From: Deltaproteobacteria bacterium | GTDB lineage: Bacteria > Desulfobacterota > Desulfobacteria > Desulfobacterales > JAUVKB01 | DNA length: 19,547 nucleotides | Direction: 5' to 3' | Assembly (NCBI GenBank): GCA_030596405.1 | Contig: JAUVKB010000014.1 | Coordinates: forward strand, 1 to 19,547 | Shown: in pieces, positions 1 to 7,150 of the stretch | Layout of the letters: each line of letters opens with the position of its first letter | Numbering within the stretch: position 1 is the first letter of the stretch | The notes under the pieces: generated by a model | Databases searched by the model: none | Told to the model about the DNA's origin: nothing | What the model saw: the letters and a program-made list of their open reading frames with translations, nothing else | Translations under genes and position numbers: made by a program

Positions 1-175
1 AACCGATTAAAGCGGGCAGTACTTCCAGGAACCATGTAAAATAGTCTTTGGGGTGGATGCCGGACCAGATGAGTACAAAAAAATAGATTGCCAGCCAGAT
101 AATAGTCATGTGCGGCCTCGATTTTTTCAGATTGAAAAAAGATGCATCAAATGGAGATTTAAATGATACATTCAT
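1..175 (-). CDS. YjdF-like (DUF2238) membrane protein, N-terminal fragment
   Basis: This is the N-terminal 58 codons of a leftward gene that continues beyond the left edge. The reading frame is open from an ATG at 175-173 to position 1. After a polar N-terminus of about 23 residues comes a hydrophobic membrane segment (TIIWLAIYFFVLIW). It is followed by SGIHPKDYFTWFLEVLPALIG, which resembles the first loop and start of helix 2 in YjdF/DUF2238 inner-membrane proteins, where a short [S/N]xIxPxDxxxWxxEVLP motif is typical. The function of that family is not established. A weak AGGA lies about 6 bases upstream of the start. A second ATG at 109-107 (MTIIWLAIY) would remove the polar leader and is the main alternative start. 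The family call is from memory of the motif. Confidence 0.6.
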   Translation of the reverse strand, partial: MNVSFKSPFDASFFNLKKSRPHMTIIWLAIYFFVLIWSGIHPKDYFTWFLEVLPALIG

Positions 176-277
176 ATTATCCTGAAAATACGGTCACATC
201 AAGTTGTATTTTGTGAAGGGGGTGTTGATCCTGTTGAATCAGGAGAAGTGAATCCTGCCAGAATTCAAAAAAGAATA

Positions 278-305
278 TTGCTGAGTGCAAAGTAAGGGTT
301 ATAAT
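278..305 (+). promoter_or_regulatory. Sigma70-type promoter for the lipase gene
   Basis: TTGCTG (278-283) is followed after 16 bases by an exact TATAAT (300-305). This predicts a transcript start near 312 and a leader of about 63 bases before the GTG start at 375. The rest of the 176-374 gap shows no gene. Confidence 0.45.
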
Positions 306-374
306 ATGGGGCAAACAGGTTAAGGGTGACATCTGGAAACGGATTGTCATTTCAGTACAAAGACAGGATAGAAC

Positions 375-1121
375 GTGTATAAAATAGTCACATTATTATT
401 AATTTTTTTATTAATTATTCCAGCCTGTTCGGCATTGCCTGAACAGGCTGATATGAAGAGCGTTGGAAATGTATATGTTATCCTTCTGCACGGGATGGGC
501 AGAACAAAACGTTCCATGAACAAGCTTGAAACATATCTTCAGGAACAGGGGTATAAAATAGTCAACCTGGGATATCCGTCAACCAGGGAAACGATCGAAG
601 CGATTGCATCCACCCATGTGGCAGATGCCGTCAACGCTTGCCGGCATGAGGGTGCAGTTAAAATTCATTTTGTCACACACTCTCTGGGAGGAATTGTTTT
701 ACGTCAGTATCTTCAGGAAAACTTCCTGCCGGAAGGCAGTCGGGTTGTTATGTTAAGCCCTCCCAATAAGGGGAGTGAGTTGGCTGATTTTTTTAAAGGC
801 TTCTTTCTCTACAGATGGCAGAACGGTCCTGCCGGCGAACAATTGGGTACTGATCCTGAAAGTGTCCCCAACAGTCTCAAAACTGTAAATAGTGAAATTG
901 GAATAATTACCGGAAACAAAAGTTTAAATCTAATTTATTCAGCCATAATTCCCGGCAACGATGATGGAAAGGTTTCTGTTGAAAGGGCTAAACTTGATGA
1001 AATGACCGATTGGCTTGTGGTTCCCGTAAGCCATTCTTTTATCATGAGAGACAAAACCGTAATGAGACAGACGGCTTGTTTTTTGGAGCACGGGTCGTTT
1101 TCCCTAAATGACAAATATTAA
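375..1121 (+). CDS. Lipoprotein lipase/esterase, alpha/beta hydrolase fold
   Basis: This 248-aa protein is probably exported and lipid-anchored. Residues 1-18 form a signal peptide ending in a lipobox-like IPAC, with Cys18 as the modified residue. The mature part is an alpha/beta hydrolase. YVILLHGM (34-41) is the strand and oxyanion-hole loop. VTHSLGG (100-106) is the nucleophile elbow with Ser103, having Thr where many lipases have Gly. Asp196 or Asp197 and His220 (PVSHSF) are placed to complete the triad. The likely activity is hydrolysis of an acyl ester; the substrate cannot be read from the sequence. The start is GTG with a possible AGGATAG upstream. The stop overlaps by 18 bp the end of the convergent ATP synthase c gene. 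It has no obvious functional partner nearby. Confidence 0.8.
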   Translation: MYKIVTLLLIFLLIIPACSALPEQADMKSVGNVYVILLHGMGRTKRSMNKLETYLQEQGYKIVNLGYPSTRETIEAIASTHVADAVNACRHEGAVKIHFVTHSLGGIVLRQYLQENFLPEGSRVVMLSPPNKGSELADFFKGFFLYRWQNGPAGEQLGTDPESVPNSLKTVNSEIGIITGNKSLNLIYSAIIPGNDDGKVSVERAKLDEMTDWLVVPVSHSFIMRDKTVMRQTACFLEHGSFSLNDKY

Positions 1122-2081
1122 AACAAGTGATATCACCAGGGCATAAATACCGGTTGATTCGGCAACTGCCTGACCCACCAGCATTACACGTGTGATATCC
1201 GCTGTTGCTCCTTCATTCCGGGAAATCCATTTTACCGCAAGACTGCCCGTGTAACCTTCACCAATTCCCGGTCCGATTGCCCCGAATCCTATGCATAACC
1301 CCGCGCCAAGGAGGGCAAAGGATGCCGCAAGAGAGCTGCTTTCAGGGGCTACTTTAAATATCAGAATAAACGATACCAGCAGGCCGTATATGGCTGTTGT
1401 CTGTGTGACTGCCTGGCCAAGCAGCATTACGTTTGTCATGGGGCCTACAGAAAGAGGTTTTCTGGCAATGCCCTCACAGCTTTTTTCAGCAATAAGACCG
1501 CCTCCGAAACCGGAACCGATGGCGCTCAGGCCTGTGGCAAATCCTGCCCCCAGGATAGCCGCCCAGGTGGGGGAAACCGGCCTGGCTGAAAAATTGGTAA
1601 ACAGCAGGATAAAGGAGGTGACCAGGGCAAATATGGACGGTGTCTGGCAGACCGCTGAACCGATCAGCATGTTGGTTGTAATCTGGCCGATTGCTTTTGG
1701 CTGCCGGGCAATCCCTGTACAGGCTGCGCCAGCGGGAAGCCCCGAGCCCACACCTGAACCAATGGCGCCCAGTCCCATGGCAATACCTGCTGATATTACC
1801 ACCGTCACCATTAACATGGAATCAGCGGCAAAATCTGAAAAAAGCAGTATCATGGCAACTACCAGCGCAAAAATCGAAGCTGACTCTGCTATGGCCTGAC
1901 CCACCAGCAGTGTCTTGAAGATATCACCGGATACTTCAGGTGCCCTGGAAGTGGCCTCATTTGCTGCCTGTGCTGCATTTCCTTCGCCAATTGCCGCGCC
2001 AATGGCGCCCAGTCCCATTGCAATGCCGCCTCCGGAAAAGGCAGCCACCTTTACCCATGTCTGAATGTCAAAATTCATCAT
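1104..2081 (-). CDS. atpE: ATP synthase c subunit with four fused hairpins (8 TM)
   Basis: This 325-aa protein has four consecutive copies of the c-subunit hairpin (about 1-86, 87-168, 170-248, 249-325), giving eight membrane helices. Normal bacterial c has one hairpin of about 80 aa, and eukaryotic V-ATPase c has two. Copies 1 and 4 keep the ion site: Glu33 and Glu275 in the first helix (IGEG), and Glu66-Ser67 and Glu308-Ser309 in the second (GQAxAES), with Tyr313 in copy 4. This is a Na+-type pattern. Copies 2 and 3 have lost the carboxylate: Ser113/Gln146-Thr147 and Gly194/Gln227-Thr228. If built into a ring, each subunit would therefore carry two ion sites per eight helices. AAGG lies 8 bases before the ATG. 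No b, alpha, beta, gamma, delta or epsilon genes are present, and upstream only the tail of subunit a remains. Whether the protein is used, or is a relic with an intact frame, is open. Confidence 0.85.
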   Translation of the reverse strand: MMNFDIQTWVKVAAFSGGGIAMGLGAIGAAIGEGNAAQAANEATSRAPEVSGDIFKTLLVGQAIAESASIFALVVAMILLFSDFAADSMLMVTVVISAGIAMGLGAIGSGVGSGLPAGAACTGIARQPKAIGQITTNMLIGSAVCQTPSIFALVTSFILLFTNFSARPVSPTWAAILGAGFATGLSAIGSGFGGGLIAEKSCEGIARKPLSVGPMTNVMLLGQAVTQTTAIYGLLVSFILIFKVAPESSSLAASFALLGAGLCIGFGAIGPGIGEGYTGSLAVKWISRNEGATADITRVMLVGQAVAESTGIYALVISLVLIFVI

Positions 2082-2086
2082 CTATT

Positions 2087-2191
2087 TTACCTTAATGAAA
2101 TATAAACGATTGTCAGCATTGTAAAAACAGAAGCCTGAATCGTACCCACAAATAACCTGAAAAAGGCCTTGTCTGTGAGGAATAATTTTAC
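2087..2191 (-). pseudogene. atpB: C-terminal remnant of ATP synthase subunit a
   Basis: Just upstream of the fused c gene, the minus strand encodes 34 residues ending in a TAA at 2089-2087. They include LFLTDKAFFRLFVGTIQ followed by a hydrophobic stretch ending TIVYISLR. This matches the last helix of subunit a, with the conserved Gln in G-T-I-Q-A near the c-ring interface and the typical end T-I-V-Y-I-S. An in-frame TAG directly precedes the segment and nothing similar to subunit a lies further upstream, so the first four-fifths or so of the gene is gone. The a-then-c order is that of a normal F-type or N-type operon. The remnant therefore marks a deletion or rearrangement breakpoint near 2190-2200. 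Confidence 0.7.
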
Positions 2192-2264
2192 CTATTGATA
2201 CAATCTTATCTACCTAACAAATATTGATATAGCTCGTCAAGAAAAGATTTTTAATTAAAAAAAA

Positions 2265-2954
2265 TTAGATAAAAAATTCTTCTAAACTGCCGTAACTGGC
2301 TATTTTTTCGCTAACAATCCATCTGATTTTTTCAGCAGTGTTTTTTCCGATACCATCGACAGACTGAAGTTCTTCCTTGCTTGCAGTAATAATTTTCTCG
2401 ATACTTCCAAATGCATCAAGCATGTGTTCTGCACGCTGCCTGCCAACACCCGGCAGACCCTGCAGAATAAAGAGTTGTTTTTTCCTTTTTGCTTTGGGCC
2501 GATAGCCATGCCTTTGAACTGCCCCTTCGGCAATAAATTTTATCTGCCGCGCAGTATATGTTATTAACATAGCTGTTTCATGGGGGCTCATCGATCGAAG
2601 GACCGGAATGCCAAGGATCAAGCTTACTGTAATGAGGGCTCCTTGTAATGCTTCTCTCCGGATTCCAGCTTTACCGATATCACTACCCGTCCCTTCCAGG
2701 ATTATAACACCTTTATAAATTGATTTTGTCAGACTGATTGACTGTTTAAAAAGCCTTCCATCTATAATTGAAGCGGCAAAATCTTTAAGTGTTTTTCTTT
2801 CAAATAAAATACGGTTGTCTGCAATATAATCTCCGACGGGAAGACGTTTGATTTCAATTTTGACAGCATCCATTTCCAAAAAGGATTTTATAACTCCACT
2901 GTTTTGTTCTCTGTCATCAGCAATAACGGTAATTTGCCTGTTATTTTTTTTCAT
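2265..2954 (-). CDS. ERCC4/XPF-family nuclease with tandem HhH
   Basis: This 229-aa protein combines an ERCC4 nuclease domain and a C-terminal pair of helix-hairpin-helix motifs, the architecture of a minimal archaeal/eukaryotic XPF or Mus81 nuclease core without a helicase. The catalytic signature is intact: DDRE (13-16), GDY (41-43) and ERKxxxD (Glu52-Arg53-Lys54, Asp58). The HhH part shows LQGLPGVGRQRA and VDGIGKNTAEKI in about the last 55 residues. The expected role is structure-specific cleavage of branched or flapped DNA, usually as a dimer. The start is the ATG at 2954 because GTGAGG lies 5 bases before it; a longer frame to 3002 exists but has a poor site. It stands alone, with no linked helicase or clamp gene on its strand. 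In bacteria such genes are scattered, so horizontal origin is possible. Confidence 0.85.
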   Translation of the reverse strand: MKKNNRQITVIADDREQNSGVIKSFLEMDAVKIEIKRLPVGDYIADNRILFERKTLKDFAASIIDGRLFKQSISLTKSIYKGVIILEGTGSDIGKAGIRREALQGALITVSLILGIPVLRSMSPHETAMLITYTARQIKFIAEGAVQRHGYRPKAKRKKQLFILQGLPGVGRQRAEHMLDAFGSIEKIITASKEELQSVDGIGKNTAEKIRWIVSEKIASYGSLEEFFI

Positions 2955-3126
2955 ATCAGCCTCACCATGGAATAAAAGCCGGACACACGAAAATAGGCAC
3001 ACGAATTATTTGGAATTTCACTTTTTATATCCTGCATATCAAAGGTTTTCAAGGGATTTTACTTTATTATTCAGCAGTTAAAAATTGACCGCCTCTTCAA
3101 AACCTTTCTTAACAGCATTAGCTGTA

Positions 3127-3192
3127 TTTCGTGCGCTCTTTTTCCTTGATGAAATACAGGCTGTGCCACATGCCGTGCAGGCTCTGCGATAT
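3127..3192 (+). pseudogene. Fragment of a DUF4143-type AAA ATPase
   Basis: Plus-strand residues FRALFFLDEIQAVPHAVQAL followed by RY match the Walker B region of the widespread AAA_14/DUF4143 ATPases, which have LFLDEIQ followed by a proline and A-L-R-Y. Resemblance stops right after Tyr, and the Walker A part upstream and the rest of the protein are missing. The enclosing open frame (3085-3378, TTG start) runs into the CATGAAG repeat and is not credible as a gene. I read this as a decayed relic in the gap between the nuclease and the helicase. Confidence 0.55.
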
Positions 3193-3247
3193 GCCGGGAT
3201 TCCCCTGCTACAGGGAGCTTATTTGATAACTAAAATTTTTTTCTTTA

Positions 3248-3319
3248 TCATGAAGTTTATGAAGAGCATGAAGAGTAGAGAACGGACTTCTTCATGTCCT
3301 TCAAGGTCTTCATGGTATA
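3248..3319. repeat. CATGAAG-type inverted repeat (hairpin element)
   Basis: The left arm (3248-3279) holds three tandem 9-mers of the form NATGAAGNN. The right arm (3288-3319) holds three units of the complement (CTTCATG, CTTCAAG, CTTCATG). The arms pair imperfectly (about 22 of 29 positions) around a short loop, so the element can form a long hairpin. It sits between divergently transcribed genes, is non-coding, and looks like one copy of a dispersed intergenic repeat. The copy number elsewhere cannot be seen here. Confidence 0.6.
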
Positions 3320-3409
3320 TATTTGCAAGAATAAAAATACCCTGTTCCCTGCTAATCCATTTGCAGACATGGCATTAAGTTGCTATTCATTGTGACTGGA
3401 CGAAATTCT

Positions 3410-6082
3410 ATGACAGATAAAGATATTATTGCAGTTGTAATGCCGGACGGTTCGCTTCAAATAGAATGGACGGATTCTTCGGAAGCCATAAATAAAAGCC
3501 GCAGTCTCCTTCAAAAGGAGATTTATAAACGTTTTCTTTCCGATACAGACTCCTGGCTTTTATTCCTGGGATTTTCAGATTCTAAAGTTTCGTTATCGGA
3601 ATCGCTTGAATTCTGGAGGAAGTTTGTAACGGTTTTTACCGGAAAACTTTCCAGAACGCCCGATCTTGAAGACCTTCGTGAAAACGTCGGGATTTCAATA
3701 ACACTTGATGAAATTGAACAACATCTGAATCAAGCTCCCATGATGACCGGTTCTGATTATTTGAACGCGGAGCTTCTCGCAGATATCTGGACGGGACTTA
3801 ATGATGATTTTCGTAACTTGATTCAATCTTTTGATGGATCTACAGCAGAGTTTATCAGGAGATACAGCTCAAAGGTTCATCTTGTCGGCAGAATTTTTTT
3901 TCATCTTGTTGAGAACAAAAACGATGACGCGCCGTTTGCTTTTCTGGCGACCTATTCCACCAGACTGAACCAGAAAGGAAAATCAAAACATCTGCCTTTA
4001 AAATACGCGCTCAAGGAATATGAGGGCAGCAGGGAAAAGCTTCTTGAGCTTCTTTCAACCGTACATCTGGCCGCAAAAAATTCTGAAGTGCTTAATGATC
4101 TTCTTGAATCCGGCAATATTTTTCATCCCCTGGCATGGTCTACAGGAGAAGCTTTTTTATTTTTAAAGGATATATCTGTTTTTGAAGATGCCGGTATCCT
4201 GTGCAGAATTCCGGATTGGTGGAAAGGACGCGGTTCAGGAGTAAGCCTTGATATCAGGTTCGGCGATAAAAAACCATCTATTCTTGGAATGGATGCTGTT
4301 TTGAGTTTTGACGTACACCTTTTTGTGGAAGGTACATCTCTTTCTGTCAAGGAGGCTGAAAGGCTGCTCGAAGAATCTGAAGGGCTTGCTTTTATTAAAA
4401 ACAGATGGGTGGCTGTAGATCCTGAAAAGTTGAAAAAGACGCTTGATGCCTATAAAAAAGCAAAAAAGATGATGGCCAGCAAAGGAATGACATTAAAAGA
4501 TGCGCTTCGGTTTCAATTAAATCCGCAAAAACTTCTTGATATCACCGAAGACAGTGGAGATATCGGTGTGTCAAACGGGAAATGGCTTGAAACTGTAATA
4601 AAAAAGCTGAAAAAACCCGATTTAATTTCATCTGTAAATCCCGGGAAAAATTTCAGCGCGAACTTGAGGCCGTATCAGCAAAACGGGTTAAACTGGCTCT
4701 ATTTTCTTCATTCACTCGGGTTCGGGGCGTGTCTTGCCGATGATATGGGGCTTGGCAAAACCGTTCAGGTTCTCGGGTTTTTAAACAGGCTTAAATCAGA
4801 AAATTCAAACAAATTAAATGTCGCGAGCCTTCTTGTGATTCCCGCATCACTTATATCTAACTGGACAAATGAAACGCGGAGGTTTGCTCCTGAACTCAAT
4901 TTTTTAATCGCTCATCCGGGTGTAAATTCCGCAAAAGATATTGAAGCGGAATATAAAGATTCGATCAATGAATATGATTTTGTGATAACAACTTACGCGT
5001 TGGCAAATAGATACAAATGGCTTCAATCGCACAAGTGGTTTTATATTATCCTTGATGAAGCACAGGCCGTCAAAAATCCAGGCGCAAAACAGACCAGGAC
5101 AATTAAAAAATATACAGCGCATAACAGAATCATAATGACAGGGACGCCTGTCGAGAACAGGTTGTCTGACTTATGGTCTTTGTTTGATTTTGTAAACCCG
5201 GGGTTGCTCGGCAATATCACTGAATTTAAAAAATTTACAAAAAAACTCAACAAGGATCGATCAGGATATTCAAGGCTGCGCCGGGTTATCAGTCCCTATA
5301 TATTAAGACGTCTTAAAACTGATAAAAAGGTTATATCTGACCTTCCTGACAAAGTGGAAATGAAGACATACGCGGCATTAAGTCAAAAACAGGCACTGTT
5401 GTATAAAAAGCTTGTAAATGAAATTAAAGCTGTAATTTCAGAAAAGGACGGCATGGAAAGAAAAGGCCTTATCCTGTCATCTTTGATGAAATTCAAGCAG
5501 CTTTGCAATCATCCTGATCAGTATTTAGGTGCTGGGGGATATGAAGAAAAAGAATCAGGCAAGTTTTCAAGACTTCGTGAAATCTGCGAGACCATATATG
5601 ACAAAAGAGAAAAGGCGCTTGTTTTTACACAGTTTAAAGAGATGACAGAGCCGCTTTGCGAATTTCTGGAATCGATTTTTAAACGCAGCGGTTTGATAAT
5701 CCATGGAAGCATTCCTGCCGGAAAACGAAAAAATATTATAGATCAATTTCAGGAGGGAAAATATGTGCCGTTCATGATTCTTTCTCTCAAAGCCGGCGGG
5801 GTCGGTTTAAACCTGACACAAGCGAATCATGTGGTTCATTTTGACAGGTGGTGGAATCCTGCTGTGGAAAATCAGGCAACAGACAGAGCGTTTCGAATCG
5901 GACAAAAAAGAAAGGTTGTTGTTCATAAATTTATAACCAGGGGAACCGTGGAGGAAAAGATTGACATGATGCTTGAGGAAAAGACAAGGCTTTCAAATGA
6001 TATTATCGCGAACACAGGCGAAGGTATGATAACAGAGATGAATAATAAAGAGATTCTTGACCTTTTCAGTCTTTCTTTATAA
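3410..6082 (+). CDS. SNF2-family DNA helicase/translocase
   Basis: This 890-aa SNF2/Rad54-type ATPase has an N-terminal region of about 400 aa typical of bacterial members, followed by the two-lobed motor. Visible motifs are Walker A DDMGLGKT (about 444-451), DEAQ box (549-552), GTPVENRLSDLWSLFDF, and in lobe 2 HGSIPAGKR, AGGVGLNLTQA, FDRWWNPAVENQATDR and AFRIGQ (ending near 832). All are intact, so ATP-driven translocation on double-stranded DNA is expected. The ATG at 3410 is preferred to a TTG at 3380; the Shine-Dalgarno is weak in either case. It lies 94 bp before the SWIM-domain gene. SNF2 helicases and SWIM proteins are often neighbours in bacteria, suggesting that they act together on DNA or DNA-protein complexes. 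The exact task is not known. Confidence 0.92.
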   Translation: MTDKDIIAVVMPDGSLQIEWTDSSEAINKSRSLLQKEIYKRFLSDTDSWLLFLGFSDSKVSLSESLEFWRKFVTVFTGKLSRTPDLEDLRENVGISITLDEIEQHLNQAPMMTGSDYLNAELLADIWTGLNDDFRNLIQSFDGSTAEFIRRYSSKVHLVGRIFFHLVENKNDDAPFAFLATYSTRLNQKGKSKHLPLKYALKEYEGSREKLLELLSTVHLAAKNSEVLNDLLESGNIFHPLAWSTGEAFLFLKDISVFEDAGILCRIPDWWKGRGSGVSLDIRFGDKKPSILGMDAVLSFDVHLFVEGTSLSVKEAERLLEESEGLAFIKNRWVAVDPEKLKKTLDAYKKAKKMMASKGMTLKDALRFQLNPQKLLDITEDSGDIGVSNGKWLETVIKKLKKPDLISSVNPGKNFSANLRPYQQNGLNWLYFLHSLGFGACLADDMGLGKTVQVLGFLNRLKSENSNKLNVASLLVIPASLISNWTNETRRFAPELNFLIAHPGVNSAKDIEAEYKDSINEYDFVITTYALANRYKWLQSHKWFYIILDEAQAVKNPGAKQTRTIKKYTAHNRIIMTGTPVENRLSDLWSLFDFVNPGLLGNITEFKKFTKKLNKDRSGYSRLRRVISPYILRRLKTDKKVISDLPDKVEMKTYAALSQKQALLYKKLVNEIKAVISEKDGMERKGLILSSLMKFKQLCNHPDQYLGAGGYEEKESGKFSRLREICETIYDKREKALVFTQFKEMTEPLCEFLESIFKRSGLIIHGSIPAGKRKNIIDQFQEGKYVPFMILSLKAGGVGLNLTQANHVVHFDRWWNPAVENQATDRAFRIGQKRKVVVHKFITRGTVEEKIDMMLEEKTRLSNDIIANTGEGMITEMNNKEILDLFSLSL

Positions 6083-6176
6083 TTATAAAATTTGTTGGCT
6101 TCGTAAAAAGTCAAAAAAAATTATTTGCTGCAGAGGGCCATTTGAATTTCATAAAAACAAAATATAAGGGGCGGTT

Positions 6177-7139
6177 ATGAGTTACCATGGGTTCCCGCGT
6201 TATGTGTCGGTAGGTGAAAAAAAAGCCAGGGCCGAAAAAAAGCTCAAGCAGCTAAAAAAGAAAAATCCTGGTATTAAACCTGTTGTTATTGAAGGCCAAA
6301 CAATTGCAAAAACATGGTGGGGCAAAGCCTGGAACAACAATCTTGAAAAATATGCTGATTACGCAAACAGGATTGGCAGGGGGCGCAGTTATGTGCGCCA
6401 CAGGGCTGTTCTGGATCTTCAGATTAAACCGGGCATGGTTAATGCTCTGGTGCAGGGTTCACGCTCAACCCCGTATTCTGTGACCCTTAGGATTGACGCA
6501 CTTGATAAAAAGTCCTGGAAACAGATAAAGACCGCTTGCGCCGACACGCTCCATTCACTTCAGGATCTTCTTGCTGGCAGGTTTCCGAAAGTGCTTTCAG
6601 AAATATTTACAGCCAGGGGAAAGGGTCTTTTCCCGTCTCCGGATGAAATCCATCTGAATTGCAGCTGCCCTGACTGGGCTAATATGTGCAAGCATGTTGC
6701 CGCGACGCTTTACGGTATCGGAGCAAGGCTTGATAAAGATCCATCCCTGTTTTTTAAACTCAGGAAGGTGAAGATGGATGATCTTGTTGCTGAAGCAATG
6801 ATGGAAAGCTCAGGCAAACTTCTGAAAAAAGCTGAAAAGAAAAAGGACAGGGGGGTTATTGCGGATTCTGATCTTGGAGATGTGTTTGGTATCGAAATGG
6901 AGGATCATATCGATTTCGGGGAAAAAAAGCCTCTTAAAGATGACAAAACATTTGTACTTGATATTATTAGCAAGTCAAAAAAAGGTATCGGGATTCCGGC
7001 GATAAAGGTGAAAACAAAAATACCTGATGCAAAGATTCGCTATATTATCTCCAGGGCACATGGCAAAGGAATAATAAAAAGAATATCACGCGGAGTTTAT
7101 GCAGGGAAAAAAATCCGGCAGTCAGTCAACAAAAGATAA
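6177..7139 (+). CDS. SWIM zinc-finger protein, partner of the SNF2 helicase
   Basis: This 320-aa protein has a SWIM zinc-binding motif with ligands Cys162, Cys164, Cys171 and His173 (CSCPDWANMCKH), i.e. CxCx6CxH. The basic N-terminus (15-34) and W-rich segment (TWWGKAWN, 46-53) are typical of bacterial SWIM proteins next to SNF2 helicases. The C-terminal stretch 255-312 (TFVLDIISKSKKG... ending in KRISRGVYAG) looks like a winged-helix DNA-binding domain and is set off by a charged linker. SWIM domains bind DNA or protein, so an adaptor or targeting role for the helicase is likely, though inferred. The start is well supported by AAGGGG about 5 bases upstream. It is followed after 11 bp by the MetE-like gene, so co-transcription is likely. 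Confidence 0.88.
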   Translation: MSYHGFPRYVSVGEKKARAEKKLKQLKKKNPGIKPVVIEGQTIAKTWWGKAWNNNLEKYADYANRIGRGRSYVRHRAVLDLQIKPGMVNALVQGSRSTPYSVTLRIDALDKKSWKQIKTACADTLHSLQDLLAGRFPKVLSEIFTARGKGLFPSPDEIHLNCSCPDWANMCKHVAATLYGIGARLDKDPSLFFKLRKVKMDDLVAEAMMESSGKLLKKAEKKKDRGVIADSDLGDVFGIEMEDHIDFGEKKPLKDDKTFVLDIISKSKKGIGIPAIKVKTKIPDAKIRYIISRAHGKGIIKRISRGVYAGKKIRQSVNKR

Positions 7140-7150
7140 GGAGATAGGAA

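Noticed and set aside
970..1121. Possible terminator between the convergent lipase and c-subunit genes
   Set aside because: The genes overlap by 18 bp and no hairpin followed by a T-run is visible there.
1291..1899. 202-codon plus-strand open frame opposite the c-subunit gene
   Set aside because: It is antisense to a strongly conserved membrane protein in a G+C-richer stretch; the repeated Pro/Ala-rich translation mirrors the Gly/Ala codons of the hairpins and has no ribosome-binding site or known motif.
3085..3378. 97-codon open frame (TTG start)
   Set aside because: Only about 22 residues resemble a real protein, and the rest reads through the hairpin repeat. Treated as a gene fragment instead.
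6083..6176. TCGTAAAAAG shared between 6102-6111 and about 15804-15813
   Set aside because: Too short and A-rich to call a repeat from two occurrences, although similar short pieces in both gaps might belong to a dispersed repeat.
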